A stretch of 64,000 nt of DNA, taken from positions 10,668,013 through 10,732,012 of the forward strand of contig NC_092577.1 in assembly GCF_037975245.1 (NCBI RefSeq), written 5' to 3'. Below, piece by piece: positions 11,955 to 24,504 of the stretch; position 1 is the first letter of the stretch, and each line of letters opens with the position of its first letter. The notes below the pieces were generated by a model that did not search any database, was not told where the DNA came from, and was given only the letters and a program-made list of their open reading frames with translations. The translations under genes were made by a program, and so were the position numbers. The DNA is from Apostichopus japonicus. Taxonomy: Eukaryota; Echinodermata; Holothuroidea; Aspidochirotida; Stichopodidae.

Positions 11955-13000
11955 CAAATAGTTGAGAAAAGAGTGTGCTCTTCGGGGTTAACGCTGGCTA
12001 CAAGCAAATCATTGATGCGAAACAGCGTGTGAATTTGTCAATAAACCTCTGTAAGGTTTGCGCTGCGTTGTGTTATCGGAACGGCATGCATACGAACTTA
12101 TAAAGGACAAAAGGCGTAATAATTATTGCTGTTTTGCACAACATGTCTAGGGGCTTCGACGGGGATATGATGATAAGCGCGCACTAAATCGATTGCAGGG
12201 AAAATTTTGCCATCCGTATTTCGCGAGGGAGAATCCTTGCGAGATCGCGATCGTAGTACCGTTTAAATGCTTATTTAGCTCGCTAAGCTGCCGCGTTAGG
12301 TTATCTACCTGCTATCCATCTGCCTTCGGACGAACGTAGTTGTCGCCACCGTGCTAATTGTAGGATCAAGCGACTTCGACAATTTTATCTTCAATTTCAA
12401 CCAATTGCCCCAGCGTAGTATTGTCGATGCAATATGCAAGCACTATGTTGACGTTTGCCGGCAATCGTTGCAGGCAAAGATGGATGGAGCCCTCTAATTT
12501 TCGAACGCCTAACAATTATTGATGCATGTGGCGCAATAACTGCGAGGGTTTTCGGGCTCTCAGTTTGACCTCATTTAATAACATTTGCAAGCGCTTCTGT
12601 TCGGATAAAGCAGTGTTCGGATAGAGCAGTGCGCTTAATCAGGTTTTCCTTCAGAGTATAGTAAGGGTATTTCGCGGGCGGCGTGAAAAGTAACTCTCTC
12701 ACTGCTTGCGTTATGTTAGGCGTTAGCGATGAAACAATTTATTCATATTTTGAAGACTGGGCCGTAATATATACTGCTAAATTTGGCTTGAACCTGGGCA
12801 AAACATAGCAGAGGATCGTTCAAGAGGATGGTTATTGATCGTGGGTTCGCTATGTGGTAGAAAACTCTCGGTTGAAAAATATGGACTATGAGCGATTGAA
12901 GAAAGTACTTGACGAATGTGTAGAGAAATAATGTAAAACAGTCAAAAGGATTCTCGAATTACGTCGAGGTCACCACTTTGTTGTAAGTGTGTAGTAAGGC
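11955..13000 (-). pseudogene. Gypsy retrotransposon fragment: leader, gag and N-terminal RT, inverted
   Basis: Read on the minus strand from ~12990 there is a leader-like acaaagtggtgacc. Next comes a gag reading (YPYYTLKENLIKRTALSE, QKRLQ, KPSQLLRHMHQLLG, LCLQRLPANVNIVLA) at ~12700-12420. RT pieces follow (KFVCMPF, NAAQTLQRFIDKFTR) at ~12200-11990. Several frameshifts and stops are present, and no protease is seen. It lies head-to-head with the plus-strand RT fragment at 11430-11916, so an inversion followed or accompanied the decay. Confidence 0.6.
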
Positions 13001-13528
13001 AATGAATATCGTGAATTCCCAGTAAAGTATAGATCGGTGGCAAACGTAAGTTCCATTGAGAAGAACATATATGTCTATAGTAGGATATACGTTACACATA
13101 CGGGAGGATACTTAATAAACCTCTATATCTCTCGGGGCCACGCGGAAAAGTGGTCGTGGATTCTCTCTTAGAAATCCTTACACAAAAATAGGGTCACCCA
13201 TGACTCAGAGGGGTACACGGGAAGAACTATGAATAGAGTGAGGGCGTACTATCGAAATAGCCAAAAAGTACCGTGATAGTATTGCGTCACAACCTATGAA
13301 CAAGCGATATGAGTATTGATAATGGGCACAAGAGCAAGTTTTGTTATGACGGGGAAGGTTGGGGTGGGGGAGGTAAGATGTTATCCCATTCTCGGAAAGA
13401 GGGTGAGAAATTTTAAATAAACGAAAACCGGTGCTCTATTTTGTTAAGTTTGGTGGAAAAATTCGACAAGTTTTAAATCTTTAGATTTACCGTACATAAC
13501 TGCTAAAATGTCATATATTTATGGACTG

Positions 13529-13618
13529 TTGACTATATATATATATATATAGTCAATAGTCAATTTATATGTATATATATATATTTATATAGATATATAT
13601 ATATATATAAATATATAG

Positions 13619-13652
<34 letters not shown>

Positions 13653-13655
13653 CAA
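13529..13655. repeat. (AT)n-rich microsatellite
   Basis: Nearly continuous TA/AT dinucleotides with a few 'tttat' and 'agat' interruptions. Confidence 0.9.
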
Positions 13656-14002
13656 TGTGATGGGTGGGTCCCTTAATTTAAATTTGTCTGATAAAATGTC
13701 GAAATAATTCGTCATATACCGATTTAAATTGTCCTACGTCAAATTAAACTGGTATATCTTGATTTAAACTGGAAAAAAAATCCACCTAAACTGGTACAAG
13801 ACGATTTAATTGAACACATGTCGATATAAATCGTGGTATATGTTGATTTCCCTTGATCTGGTACAAATGGCCCGACAAACAGTAGTCTATGTTAGCTAAG
13901 ACCCTGGCATAACACGGCTTTAGTATTCCTCTTTGCTGCCACACTTACGCCCCCCCCCCCACCCTCGCTAAGGATATTTTGTTCGATACTATAGGGTAAA
14001 TT

Positions 14003-14040
14003 CCAGAGCCGTATATTTAGAAATAAATATACGGCTCTGG
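14003..14040. repeat. Perfect 17-bp stem hairpin with GAAA loop
   Basis: CCAGAGCCGTATATTTA, then GAAA, then the exact complement. The direct repeat TAAATT flanks it on both sides (13997-14002 and 14041-14046), which looks like a small target or templated duplication. Confidence 0.75.
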
Positions 14041-14450
14041 TAAATTCACAAGACGAGTGCCCTCTATTTCGTCCCAATTTAATTCCTAACAACAAGAGAC
14101 TGCAGGCAAAGACGATACGAATTTTACGAAAGAAAACTCATTGCGGGCTTGGGATGGTCCAGGTTCTTCCTTCTCACAGTCGAAATTTTATTAATCTTTT
14201 CTTTTATATGAACAATAAAATCACATGTAACTAGCAAATTCTAAAATGTATTCAAGGTATGAAATGACAAAGAAAAAAAAAAAAATGAAAAACGAGGGAA
14301 GAGAACGGTTTACTTGTGAAGTTAATACACAATAATGTTATAATTTTCTTTGGATTTTAATGTCGAAAGGTTTCTTTAAATTGATCAATATATTTGTAGT
14401 TATTTTTACGACGCTGAGCTTCCACATATGCATATGGGAGACATGGGAGA

Positions 14451-15241
14451 CATGGGCGTCAGCAGGTTTCAGAAAGTGAGGGGGACACTATACTATCTAA
14501 GCGGAGCGCCACCATTGGTTGGCGCGTAGCGTACCAGAAAATTTTGGGTACATAAGACCCCCTAGATCGCAGGAGACGGCCTTCCTGAGTCGTTTTTAGT
14601 TACATCAGAACCAGATCTGTGAGGAGAAATTTTGTCTCACAAAACTTAATTCCGACAGAAAGTACTGGTAGAAAGATGCCGTTCTGACACCAAGGGAGAC
14701 GAATTACACAGCGTCCATCTCAAACGAAATATTTTTGGTAGTTTGGTATCATATAATACCCTGCATACAGGCAGAATACTGTCTGTAGGGCCTAAAATAT
14801 ATGATATTACCTTCCTGGTGGGGTCTTCGACTTGTTTTCAAGTTGAAATGCGTCGTTTTCTCTGATTCACAGTGTAGGGCAAGGGGAATTCCATTTCTGG
14901 CGAGAAGGGGTGCTTCCACAAAACACTCTAAAACATCGTTCAAACATCGCACAAAATTTTATCAGAGGTCTCGGACGAAGCGGGGAGGGTGAATATCAGA
15001 GGAAGGGGGATAAAGGGCCAAGCACTGTTCTAATTTCCAGTGCAATTTATTGATAATGATTCTTAAGTTAGATTCTACTTGAATCAGCTCAGCAATTGTG
15101 ATAGAAAATCGCGCAAATGCATGTGATTTTTTTAATAACTGCTCTGAAAAGTGGGGGGGGACAAATGATATGATATCCCCTCCACTTTTGAAAGTGGGGG
15201 GGGGACATGTCCCCCCCGTCCCCCACCTGTTGACGCCCATG
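14451..15241. mobile_element. hAT-type MITE (791 bp) with core module
   Basis: The termini CATGGGCGTCAGCAGG and the complement CATGGGCGTCAACAGG match at 15 of 16 positions. A perfect 8-bp duplication ATGGGAGA flanks it (14443-14450 and 15242-15249). The shared hAT core is present inverted at 14492-14590. The right part carries G and C runs able to pair with each other. There is no transposase. Confidence 0.85.
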
Positions 15242-16410
15242 ATGGGAGAAACCGAATGGCTTATTATTCACACTTCACTTCGGGTGCCCTTCAGAGCAGC
15301 TTCAATTTCCATACCCTTGACCATGGTCATTTTTAGCAACGAGTTTCCAAAGTTGTATGCATTTGTAAACTAAGTTTTGTACTCACTGACATAAGCAAAT
15401 ATTCTGCTATATGCTGTAAATGCCATAAGGGATCTGAAATCACTCCCAAAAATAGTGTCCGAATTTCTTACACCAAATGTACTTACACCCAAATCCTATT
15501 TTGTTACAGGCCTATCTCTAAAATTATATTCCCTCATTGCATGTTAGCAGTTCTTTTCTGAGACAGTAGACCACACTTTGTGGGATTAAGGGCGTGCTAG
15601 ATCTGTTTCCTGATGAATAGATTCATTATTCTGCCCCCCCCCCACCCCGCCCCGGATCTTCGCACGTCACCAAACGCTAAAATCTATTTATAGTAACATG
15701 GAAATTCCTTTCTTTTACTTCTCATGGCGTATACAAAACTATGTACAATGTTGCAGTGTCTGGTATAGGGAAAACATCAGGGTGAAGGGGTAGTTTAGGA
15801 CAAGAATGAAATACTGATATCACATAGCCTGAACGTACGTCATTCAATACAACATCACTGGCTCAGCCATTCGACAAGTTTCGTCAAAGATGTAACGATA
15901 TCGTAAATCAACTGGGTGTCCCTTCTGCACCACCGTAGAAAAACGATCTTTTTATAACAGTATGTATAATAGTCTATTTATAGAAACATGGAAATCTCGT
16001 TGGTGATGTAATTACGCAAACGCCGCGTGGGATATTCTTACATGCAAAATAAACGGATATATCACCACCAATAACCATGAAAGATATACGTCGTTTCACA
16101 ACTGGGGATATTCCGGTGAGAGTAAAAATAGTGAGATTGCTCGAAAAACATTCCTGTTGTGGTTTCTTGTTCATCAATCGATATGCCAAACGCCTGATTA
16201 GTATGCCTGGTAAAAACGTTCACGTATAACTATATATGTACATGTTTATCACCCAACAAGATCATAAGCTAGCTTGCAAACGATCAGACCTACAGTTGAG
16301 GAATTATTGCAATGTGAAGAATTTCACATTTGACCCCGGTTAAGGCCCATCCACCTCATGATAACATATTGAAGCAATAAGTAATAGATATATTTCTCAA
16401 GAATGAGGCA
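15242..16410. other. Intergenic, no gene recognised
   Basis: The short dispersed pair 'tctatttatag(t/a)aacatggaaat' occurs at 15684 and 15973. A C run lies at 15633-15642. Confidence 0.5.
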
Positions 16411-16935
16411 TAAAAGCCCCTTTCACACTAGGCGCGACGCGAAGCTAAAATAAAAAAAAGTTGACGGGCGATTTTGAAGGTTCATGTCGCAAGATGCGGC
16501 TAACATGATTGATGCCAGAGCTAAATATAGTCCCTGACACATTCAGCCCTAAATACAAAAGAAGTGATTCTAGCAGTCGGAGGTATTCGCCGATATCTTT
16601 CCTTTATTTCTTCAAAATAATGTGTAGGCCCTACGTAGCCTATACCTATAATGATATATTTCTCTTCCGTTTTACTATTTTATACGGCAAAGCTATATCA
16701 ACTAAATCTATTTCATCACAATTTTGTAATACCTCTTGCGCAGGTTATGACATAATATCGAGTGTCCTTGTACAACTATTGCACATATTATTGTTAACTA
16801 TACATATCATTATGTGACCCAATGACACAAGAAATATCCCGCCACGAAAAACAAAATCGCCGAGCGATCAAATAAAAAGAAGAAAAGTCACCTTTATCTG
16901 TCGCATCTCGTTGCGCCTAATGTGAAAGGGCCTTT
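16411..16935. mobile_element. PIF/Harbinger-like MITE
   Basis: The left end agcccctttcacactaggcg and the right end (complement aggccctttcacattaggcg) form a ~25-bp imperfect inverted repeat of the 'GGCCCTTTCACAC' type seen in Harbinger MITEs. A TAA-like 3-bp target (taa/tac) is only partly preserved. The interior (16509-16817) is open but unrecognised. Confidence 0.5.
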
Positions 16936-17788
16936 ACTTTTAGGTTTTGTTGGGGCCTAAGTTAAGGTAGCATATGTAAGTCACCTTGCTTGGCCATCTG
17001 CTATTGCTATAAGATTTGATATCACCAACTAAGTAAGACCTAGGCCCTTTTTTGTTCTACCAAAACATGTCAAAATTAAAAGGTACACAAACCCATTATA
17101 GACTTTATCATTAATTATACATTGATAACTAAAAGTGGGAATGAGCATCTGAAGAAAAAAAAATTGTTATGTAGGTGTAACGCAGCTGATGTTTTAGCTC
17201 ACTCTTGAGAGATGATATTTTGCGTTAATTCAAAATTGTTGTGGGTAAGAGGAAGATCACCAATATTTTAATGCAGACAATTAATAATCGTTGCAAATTA
17301 ATTAATCAAATTATACATAATTCCTGAGAATGATCAAGCAATAACAGTTTAAAATAACATAAGTTAATGCTCTTAACCTAACCCACATGACGCCATTCTA
17401 TAGTATTCTTTGGCTTTAACAAGTAAAGAATACGCAATGAAAACCGGCCCCTCAGTTACGATGTGCTATATATTTACCAAAGCCTACAGCAACCTAATCA
17501 GAGTGAATGCCATTACTACATAATAACCACCAGCCTATAAGAGTAATAGTACAATAATAATACGAATTGAAAGATGTACTATAGACGCTCGTTATCGATT
17601 TGTAAAATAAGTAAATATTTAAATCTATCGAGGCTTAAATGATACACTGATGAAACACACGCACAAACACGAACAAACAAAAGCTAGTGGTTGTACTGAT
17701 ATACATGAAACACACGGTGAATGTTCAACCTAACATAGTCTAGGTCCAACGTAAATCACATGAGCTACTAGGCTCAACGTATGATTCA
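16936..17788. other. Intergenic, AT-rich, nothing recognised
   Basis: No ORF, repeat or RNA signal was identified. Confidence 0.5.
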
Positions 17789-18332
<544 letters not shown>

Positions 18333-18396
18333 TTAAGTATAAAAGGAACCAAGGAAAATTGCCTGGGAAATATTAAACATTGTAAAAGAGTAAACA

Positions 18397-18468
18397 GTTT
18401 TGGCTAGGATTTGAACCAGTGACCTCAGACGTACAAGCCCTTCACTCAATCAACTGAGCCATTAGTTA
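18397..18468 (-). repeat. tRNA-derived SINE head (tRNA-Thr-like)
   Basis: Read on the minus strand, an A box (TGGCTCAGTTGAT) and a B box (GGTTCAAATCC) are spaced 44 bases apart, as in real tRNAs. A D-stem (GCTC/GAGT) and an anticodon loop reading CTTGTAC (TGT) are recognisable. The acceptor ends do not pair and the T-stem is imperfect, so this is a tRNA-derived retroposon or pseudogene, not a working tRNA gene. It directly follows the AT-rich palindrome at 17.8-18.3 kb. Confidence 0.5.
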
Positions 18469-18552
18469 TCCAGCTATTAATCGATGATGACCCCTACATA
18501 GCCATTACTTTGCCAGTCAGAAACCAAGGTACATTTACTACCTTGCACACTA

Positions 18553-19485
18553 TATTCAGGGATCACATGGACCCACTATCATTTGATACCAGCAAGAAGG
18601 CGATTTCAACAGAAATTCGTCTTTTTTTTAAATGTTTATATTCAGGGATCCACTTTTATTAGATTCGATCAAGCAGCAGGCAGGGAATTGCAAAGAAATT
18701 CGTTTTTTTTTTTTAATTGTTTATATTCAGGGATCCACTTTCATTTGATACCAGCAAGTAGCAGGCAGGGGATTTCAAGAGAAATTCGGCTTTTTTTTAT
18801 AAATGTTTATATTCAAGGATCCACTTTTTATTAGATTCGAGCAAGCAGCAGGCAGGGAATTGCAAAGAAATTCCTTTTTTTTTTAATTGTTTATATTCAG
18901 GGATCCACTTTCATTTGATACCAGCAAGTAGCAGACAAGGGATTTCAAGAGAAATTCGGCTTTTTTTTTATAAATGTTTATATTCAAGGATCCACTTTTT
19001 ATTAGATTCGAGCAAGCAGCAGGCAGGGAATTGCAAAGAAATTCCTTTTTTTTTAATTGTTTATATTCAGGGATCCACTTTCATTTGATACCAGCAAGTA
19101 GCAGGCAAGGGATTTCAACAGAAATTCGTCTTTTTTTTTAAATGTTTATATTCAGGGATCCACTTTCATTTGATACCAGCAAGTAGCAGGCAGGGGATTA
19201 AAACAGAAATTCGTCTTTTTTTTTAATTGTTTATATTCAGGGATCCACTTTCATTTGATACCAGCAAGTAGCAGGCAGGGAATTCAACAGAAATTCGGCT
19301 ATTTTTTTATATAAATGTTTATATTCAAGGATCCACTTTGATTAGATTCGAGCAAGCAGCAGGCAGGGAATTGCAAAGAAATTCGTTTTTTTTTTTTTAA
19401 TTGTTTATATTCAGGGATCCACTTTCATATGATACCAGCAAGTAGCAGGCAAGGGATTTCAACAGAAATTCGGCTTTTTGTTGTT
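18553..19485 (+). repeat. 85-bp minisatellite, about 11 units
   Basis: The word ggatccac recurs at 18646, 18731, 18817, 18901, 18988, 19071, 19156, 19241, 19329 and 19415 (spacing 83-88). Two unit types occur. One has 'tcatttgataccagcaagtag', the other 'ttagattcgagcaagcagc'. They alternate through much of the array, suggesting a ~170-bp higher-order unit. Poly-T runs cause the length variation. Confidence 0.9.
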
Positions 19486-19819
19486 GTTGTTGTATTGAAA
19501 ATGAACAGCAGTAATTACACAAACAATGTCAAGCGATCTGTAGGTCCATACTAATTTGAAATGACCTTTGACATCGTTATTTATCTGCCAAACGTTTGGT
19601 AAACAAATTGTTGGAATCATACAATGATGGTCGGCTATGTAAAGTTTCAGAGTTTGACCCATTATTACCTTTATCTCAACTTTGACCTCCCATCCTTGTG
19701 CAAGGATTGTTCGTGCACCTCATAAAATCAATAATGATCCTTTTACTGTCATCCATGTCATCCAAATGTCATCCAAAGATAATAAAACTCTCAAGAAGAA
19801 GTATTTCAAGTTTAAACCT

Positions 19820-21110
19820 CTTATGTATGTATGACCTTGAATGACATCCGAGCTAACTTTAGTTATAATGAAAACACTAACACCAACTTGGATAACTTTG
19901 ATGGAGATCAAATGAAACGGTTCTTCTAAACACTAGAATGACATCCGAGCTAACTTTAGTTATAAAGAAAACACTAACACCAACTTGGATAACTTTGATG
20001 GAGATCAAATGAAACGGTTGGTCTAAACACTTGAACGACATCCGAGCTAACTTTAGTTATAATGAAAACACTAACACCAGCTTGGATAACTTTGATGGAG
20101 AGCAAATGAAGTGTTGGTCTAAACACTTGAACAACATCCGAGCTAACTTTAGTTATAATGAAAACACTAACACCAACTTGGATAACTTTGATGGAGATCA
20201 AATGAAACGGTTGGTCTAAACACTTGAACGACATCCGAGCTAACTTTAGTTATAATGAAAACACTAACACCAGCTTGGATAACTTTGATGGAGAGCAAAT
20301 GAAACGGTTGGTCTAAACACTAGAATGACATCCGAGCTAACTTTAGTTATAATGAAAACACTAACACCAGCTTGGATAACTTTGATGGAGAGCAAATGAA
20401 GTGTTGGTCTAAACACTTGAATGACATCCGAGCTAACTTTAGTTATAATGAAAACACTAACACCAACTTGGATAACTTTGATGGAGATCAAATGAAACGG
20501 TTGGTCTAAACACTTGAACGACATCCGAGCTAACTTTAGTTATAATGAAAACACTAACACCAGCTTGGATAACTTTGATGGAGAGCAAATGAAACGGTTG
20601 GTCTAAACACTTGAACGACATCCGAGCTAACTTAAGTTATAATGAAAACACTAACACCAACTTGGATAACTTTGATGGAGATCAAATGAAGTGTTGGTCT
20701 AAACACTTGAACGACATCCGAGCTAACTTTAGTTATAATGAAAACACTAACACCAGCTTGGATAACTTTGATGGAGATCAAATGAAACGGTCTAAACACT
20801 TGAACGACATCCGAGCTAACTTTATGTTATAATGAAAACACTAACACCAGCTTGGATAACTTTGATGGAGAGCAAATGAAGTGTTGGTCTTAACACTTGA
20901 ACAACATCCGAGCTAACTTTAGTTATTATGAAAGCACTAACATCAGCTTGGATAACTTTGATGGAGATCAAATGAAGTGTTGGTCTAAACACTTGAACAA
21001 CATCCGAGCTAATTTTAGTTATAATGAAAACACTAACACCAGCTTGGATAACTTTGATGGAGATCAAATGAAGTGTTGGTCTAAACACTTGAACAACATC
21101 TATTTTATAT
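19820..21110 (+). repeat. 96/97-bp satellite array, about 13 units
   Basis: Units contain 'acatccgagctaactttag', 'tataatgaaaacactaac' and 'ggataactttgatggaga'. Spacing is 97 bp for units ending 'aaacggttggtctaaaca' and 96 bp for those ending 'aagtgttggtctaaaca'. ORFs on both strands are by-products of the repeat. Two older diverged units lie at 22978-23155. Confidence 0.92.
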
Positions 21111-21248
21111 CATCACAAAAAAACGAGCTAGCTGCTTAGAGTTTATCGGCACTAATGATGTTCCTCAACGTGCGTATCATCACCATTCATTTGTGATCAA
21201 CTATTCACAAACGTTTTGCAAATTGGTGTGACTTTTGATAACGTAACT

Positions 21249-21920
21249 ACGGCGGTCATAAGGTGACATCCGAGATGTAGAGTTACCATGTTAGCATAAC
21301 ATGGCATCTCGACTAAATAGTGAATTTTTGTCGAGATACCGACTTACGCTAACTTGACATCTCGGTAAAATTTTTCAAAATGTCGAGTTGACATGTTACG
21401 CCTAACTCGGCATCTCGACAAAAATCAAAATTTTGTCGAGATGCCGAGTTAGGTGTAACATGTCAACTCGACAAATAGACAAATTTTACCGAGATGTCAA
21501 GTTAGCGAAAGTCGGCATCTCGACAAAAATCAAAATTTTGTCGAGATGCCGAGTTAGGTGTAACATGTCAACTCGACAAATAGACAAATTTTACCGAGAT
21601 GTCAAGTTAGCGAAAGTCGGTATCTCGACAAAAATCAAAATTTTGTCGAAATGCCGAGTTAGGTGTAACATGTCAACTCGACAAATAGACAAATTTTACC
21701 GAGATGTCAAGTTAGCGAAAGTCGGTATCTCGACAAAAATCAAAATTTTGTGGAGATGCCGAGTTAGGCGTAACATGTCAACTCGACATTTTGACAAATT
21801 TTACCGAGATGCCAAGATAGCGTAAGTCGGTATCTCGACAAAAATTCATTATTTTGTCGAGATGCCGTGTTATGCTAACATGTCAACTCTACATCTCGGA
21901 TGTCACCTTATGACCGCCGT
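21249..21920. mobile_element. TIR element built of 105-bp internal repeats (672 bp)
   Basis: Inverted termini of more than 60 bp begin acggcggtcataaggtgaca. The flanks are ACGTAACT (21241-21248) and ACGTAACC (21921-21928), 7 of 8 identical. The interior has about four 105-bp direct repeats starting at 21436, 21541, 21646 and 21751. Each carries inverted copies of 'tcgagatgccgagtta' and 'tcgacaaa'. Because 105 is a multiple of three, an ORF stays open across the repeats (21433-21825); I regard it as non-coding. The superfamily is unclear. Confidence 0.75.
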
Positions 21921-22254
21921 ACGTAACCCTTACATTTACTTTGATTTGGTTTGACCTTAACCTGCATTATAAAAGATCGATCATTCAACGCGGTTACTAC
22001 ATTAGTACAGTAAACTTTCAGTCACACGTCTGCCAGTATTAGCGTGGAATGAGCGGTGGAATTCTCCGTATTTTGCAATCCGCAAAGTGGTAATAGTAAT
22101 GAATACTGTAGCAGCTGCTATAAATTCTGGCTTTGTTACGGAGGTGTTAATATTGAACACTTATCATTACAATTTGATTAAGCACACAGTGTTGTTTATG
22201 AAATGGCAACATCTCATTCCAAACGTTGCAAGGCGGAGAGTGAAAATCGGAGTT

Positions 22255-22627
22255 TTAAAGGGTGAGAAGACTCGTGCAAAAAGAAACGTCTACTGCCAGG
22301 TTTCTGACCTAGTTTCGAATGAGGTGTAACAGAAGTTTTAGACACCACCATCGATCCCAGAAAATTCACACACCGCTTGCTGCCGTCGATAATTAGACAC
22401 TAGTGTACAGTCAGTACATACAGCTGCGGTTAATACCCACAGCACAGTGTATAAACGATACAGCGATGGACATCTCAGGTCCAGCTAAAGATAACAAGGT
22501 ATCACGTTTCATTACTGTACTGTCTGCATTTTGTAGCGACACGAACAAAACGTCACTTACAAGCAACAGAAAGTTAACTTTTTCAAATGGCCGCACGCGG
22601 TTTGGGGCGAGTCTTCAATGCCTTTAA
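22255..22627 (+). mobile_element. Kolobok/T2-type MITE, copy 3
   Basis: A full-length 373-bp copy with TTAA at both ends. The left terminus is agggtgagaagactcgtgc. The right terminus is gcgagtcttcaatgcct, which is the inverted counterpart. It has no coding capacity. Confidence 0.78.
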
Positions 22628-22659
22628 CGAGTCTTGGACTACAGATTATTTCTTTGTTG

Positions 22660-22972
22660 AACATAATTGAAAACCACACTGCCTCTTGTGCGGCACCATT
22701 GTATCAGTATTCAAAGAGTACAATGTGAAGCGCCACTATGACACGCATCATAAGGATACCTCCACGTTATGGCTCCTGAAATTAGGAACATGAAAATTAC
22801 ATAACTCAAGAAAAAACTGGGGCAACAGAAAACACTTGGTTTCTTCACTTCAGCTTCAAACGCTGCTGCAAAGGTTTGAAGTCAACAGCAGGTCGTTGGT
22901 AATAAGTGCGGCCCAGTCAATGTTTCACTCCTTATATCTGGCACATTCATTCAAAAAGGTTGTCCACCCCTG
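22660..22972 (+). pseudogene. hAT transposon remnant with BED zinc finger
   Basis: At 22680-22750 the frame reads CLLCGTIVSVFKEYN then KRHYDTHH, a C-x2-C ... H-x4-H BED finger as in Charlie/ZBED-type hAT transposases. About 220 bp later the sequence aaaaaggttgtccacccctg (ending 22972) is a typical hAT 3' terminus (complement CAGGGGTGGACAACC). The 5' terminus was not found. The coding region between is short and broken. Confidence 0.55.
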
Positions 22973-22977
22973 CTATA

Positions 22978-23155
22978 AGCACTTAAATGACATCACGAGC
23001 TGACTTCACTTGAAGCGAAAACACTTACACCAGCTGGGATAACAAATTAAACAGTTGGTCCAGACACTTGGATGGCATCCGGGCTACTTTAGTGGCAACA
23101 CTTACAACAACTTGGAAAGCATTGATAGAGTTCAAATTAAACGGTTGGTTGGATT
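22978..23155 (+). repeat. Diverged outlying units of the 96/97-bp satellite
   Basis: Two degenerate units (cacttaaatgacatcacgag ..., cacttggatggcatccggg ...) match the array at 19.8-21.1 kb. They lie immediately right of the hAT 3' terminus at 22972. Confidence 0.65.
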
Positions 23156-23574
23156 GAAGGCAATTCTATATGGAGTATAACACATTAAGTTAAGTCATTG
23201 GTGAACCGCAACAAAACAACATCTGGAATGGTAGTTTCTAAAGTCCTCAAAATTATGAACAACTTACACTGTTATTTAAATAAGCACATTGTGTCTGTTA
23301 AGATGTAATGGCTCTACGTACACAGTGTGCAATACCACATATACCATGCTGCGTGAGCAGTAACCTATGGTCCAGCCTCCAAGCACTCTCTCCTATACTA
23401 CCAAATATCGGATCTGTGGATTTATTCCTACGGCCAGATTTAAACTAGTATCTGACTACAGCTAACTTTGATCTGGTATGTTCCACTTGTAACAACTCTT
23501 TCCCAAAGACAGACAGCCAGCTTGCAAGAGTTGTGTCATCCCAGGCTCTGAAAAGTGATGAAAATGACTTTATA

Positions 23575-23933
23575 TTAAAGGGTGTGGAGACTCGCGCAAA
23601 AAACGTCTGATGATGGACCTAGTTTCGAATGAGGTGCATCAGAAGTGTTAGACACCACCATCGATCCCAGCAAATACACACACAGCTTGCTACCGTCGGT
23701 AATTAGACACTAGTGTACATTCAATACATACAGCCGCGGTCAATACCCACAGCACAGTGTACAAACGATACAGCGATGGACATCTCATGTCCAGCTAAAG
23801 TTAACAAGGTATCACGTTTCATTATTGTCTGCATTTTGTAGCGACAAGAAGAAAACTTCACTTGCAAGCAACGGAAAGTTAACTATTTACAGATGGCGGC
23901 ACGCGGTTTGGGACGAGTCTTCAATGCCTTTAA
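23575..23933 (+). mobile_element. Kolobok/T2-type MITE, copy 4
   Basis: A full-length copy with TTAA at 23575-23578 and 23930-23933. The termini are agggtgtggagactcgcgc and acgagtcttcaatgcct. The family looks moderately old because copies differ by scattered substitutions and short indels. Confidence 0.78.
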
Positions 23934-24504
23934 GTTATCAGTGGGCCGGAATGAATTTCACAAATTATCAACAGATTTCAACAGTTCATGATTTTGAGAT
24001 ACAAATGTCTCTAAAATGGTGTGGTTTGTGGCCTAGAGAAATAGGGAGTAGCCTGCACTTTCTTTTTCTATTTCAGCCACTGGGAATGGAACATACTATT
24101 TTCCAAAATACTTACAACGTTATATACAGTTAAATTACCAAAATGAATCATCCACACACTGGCTTAAATTTTTAAAGCATATCCACTTGCTTGTCGGTAC
24201 TCTAAATACTGAATAGCAGTTCAGTGATGAGAGAGGGGCCAAGACAGGGGGGGGGGGGAAGAGAAGATGACATATTCTGTACAAAAAATCATCAATTTGC
24301 TTCTAGGCAATTTAAAATAATTCCAACATACCTCATGTCTTCATCTTGCTACATTTCATAGAATCATCACGATGCATTTTCTGCTGTATAACCATTTTGG
24401 ACCAGGGAGCCTTTGGAGTCACTGTTTCAAGAACCTGCAAAGCAGAATGTTTTAAATTCCAAATTACTAACATGCTCCACAAATTTGTTAAGATGGTTAT
24501 AAGG

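Noticed and set aside
18553-21110. Regular repeats that could suggest a CRISPR array
   Set aside because: Units are contiguous 85- and 97-bp satellites without unique spacers, and the DNA is eukaryotic.
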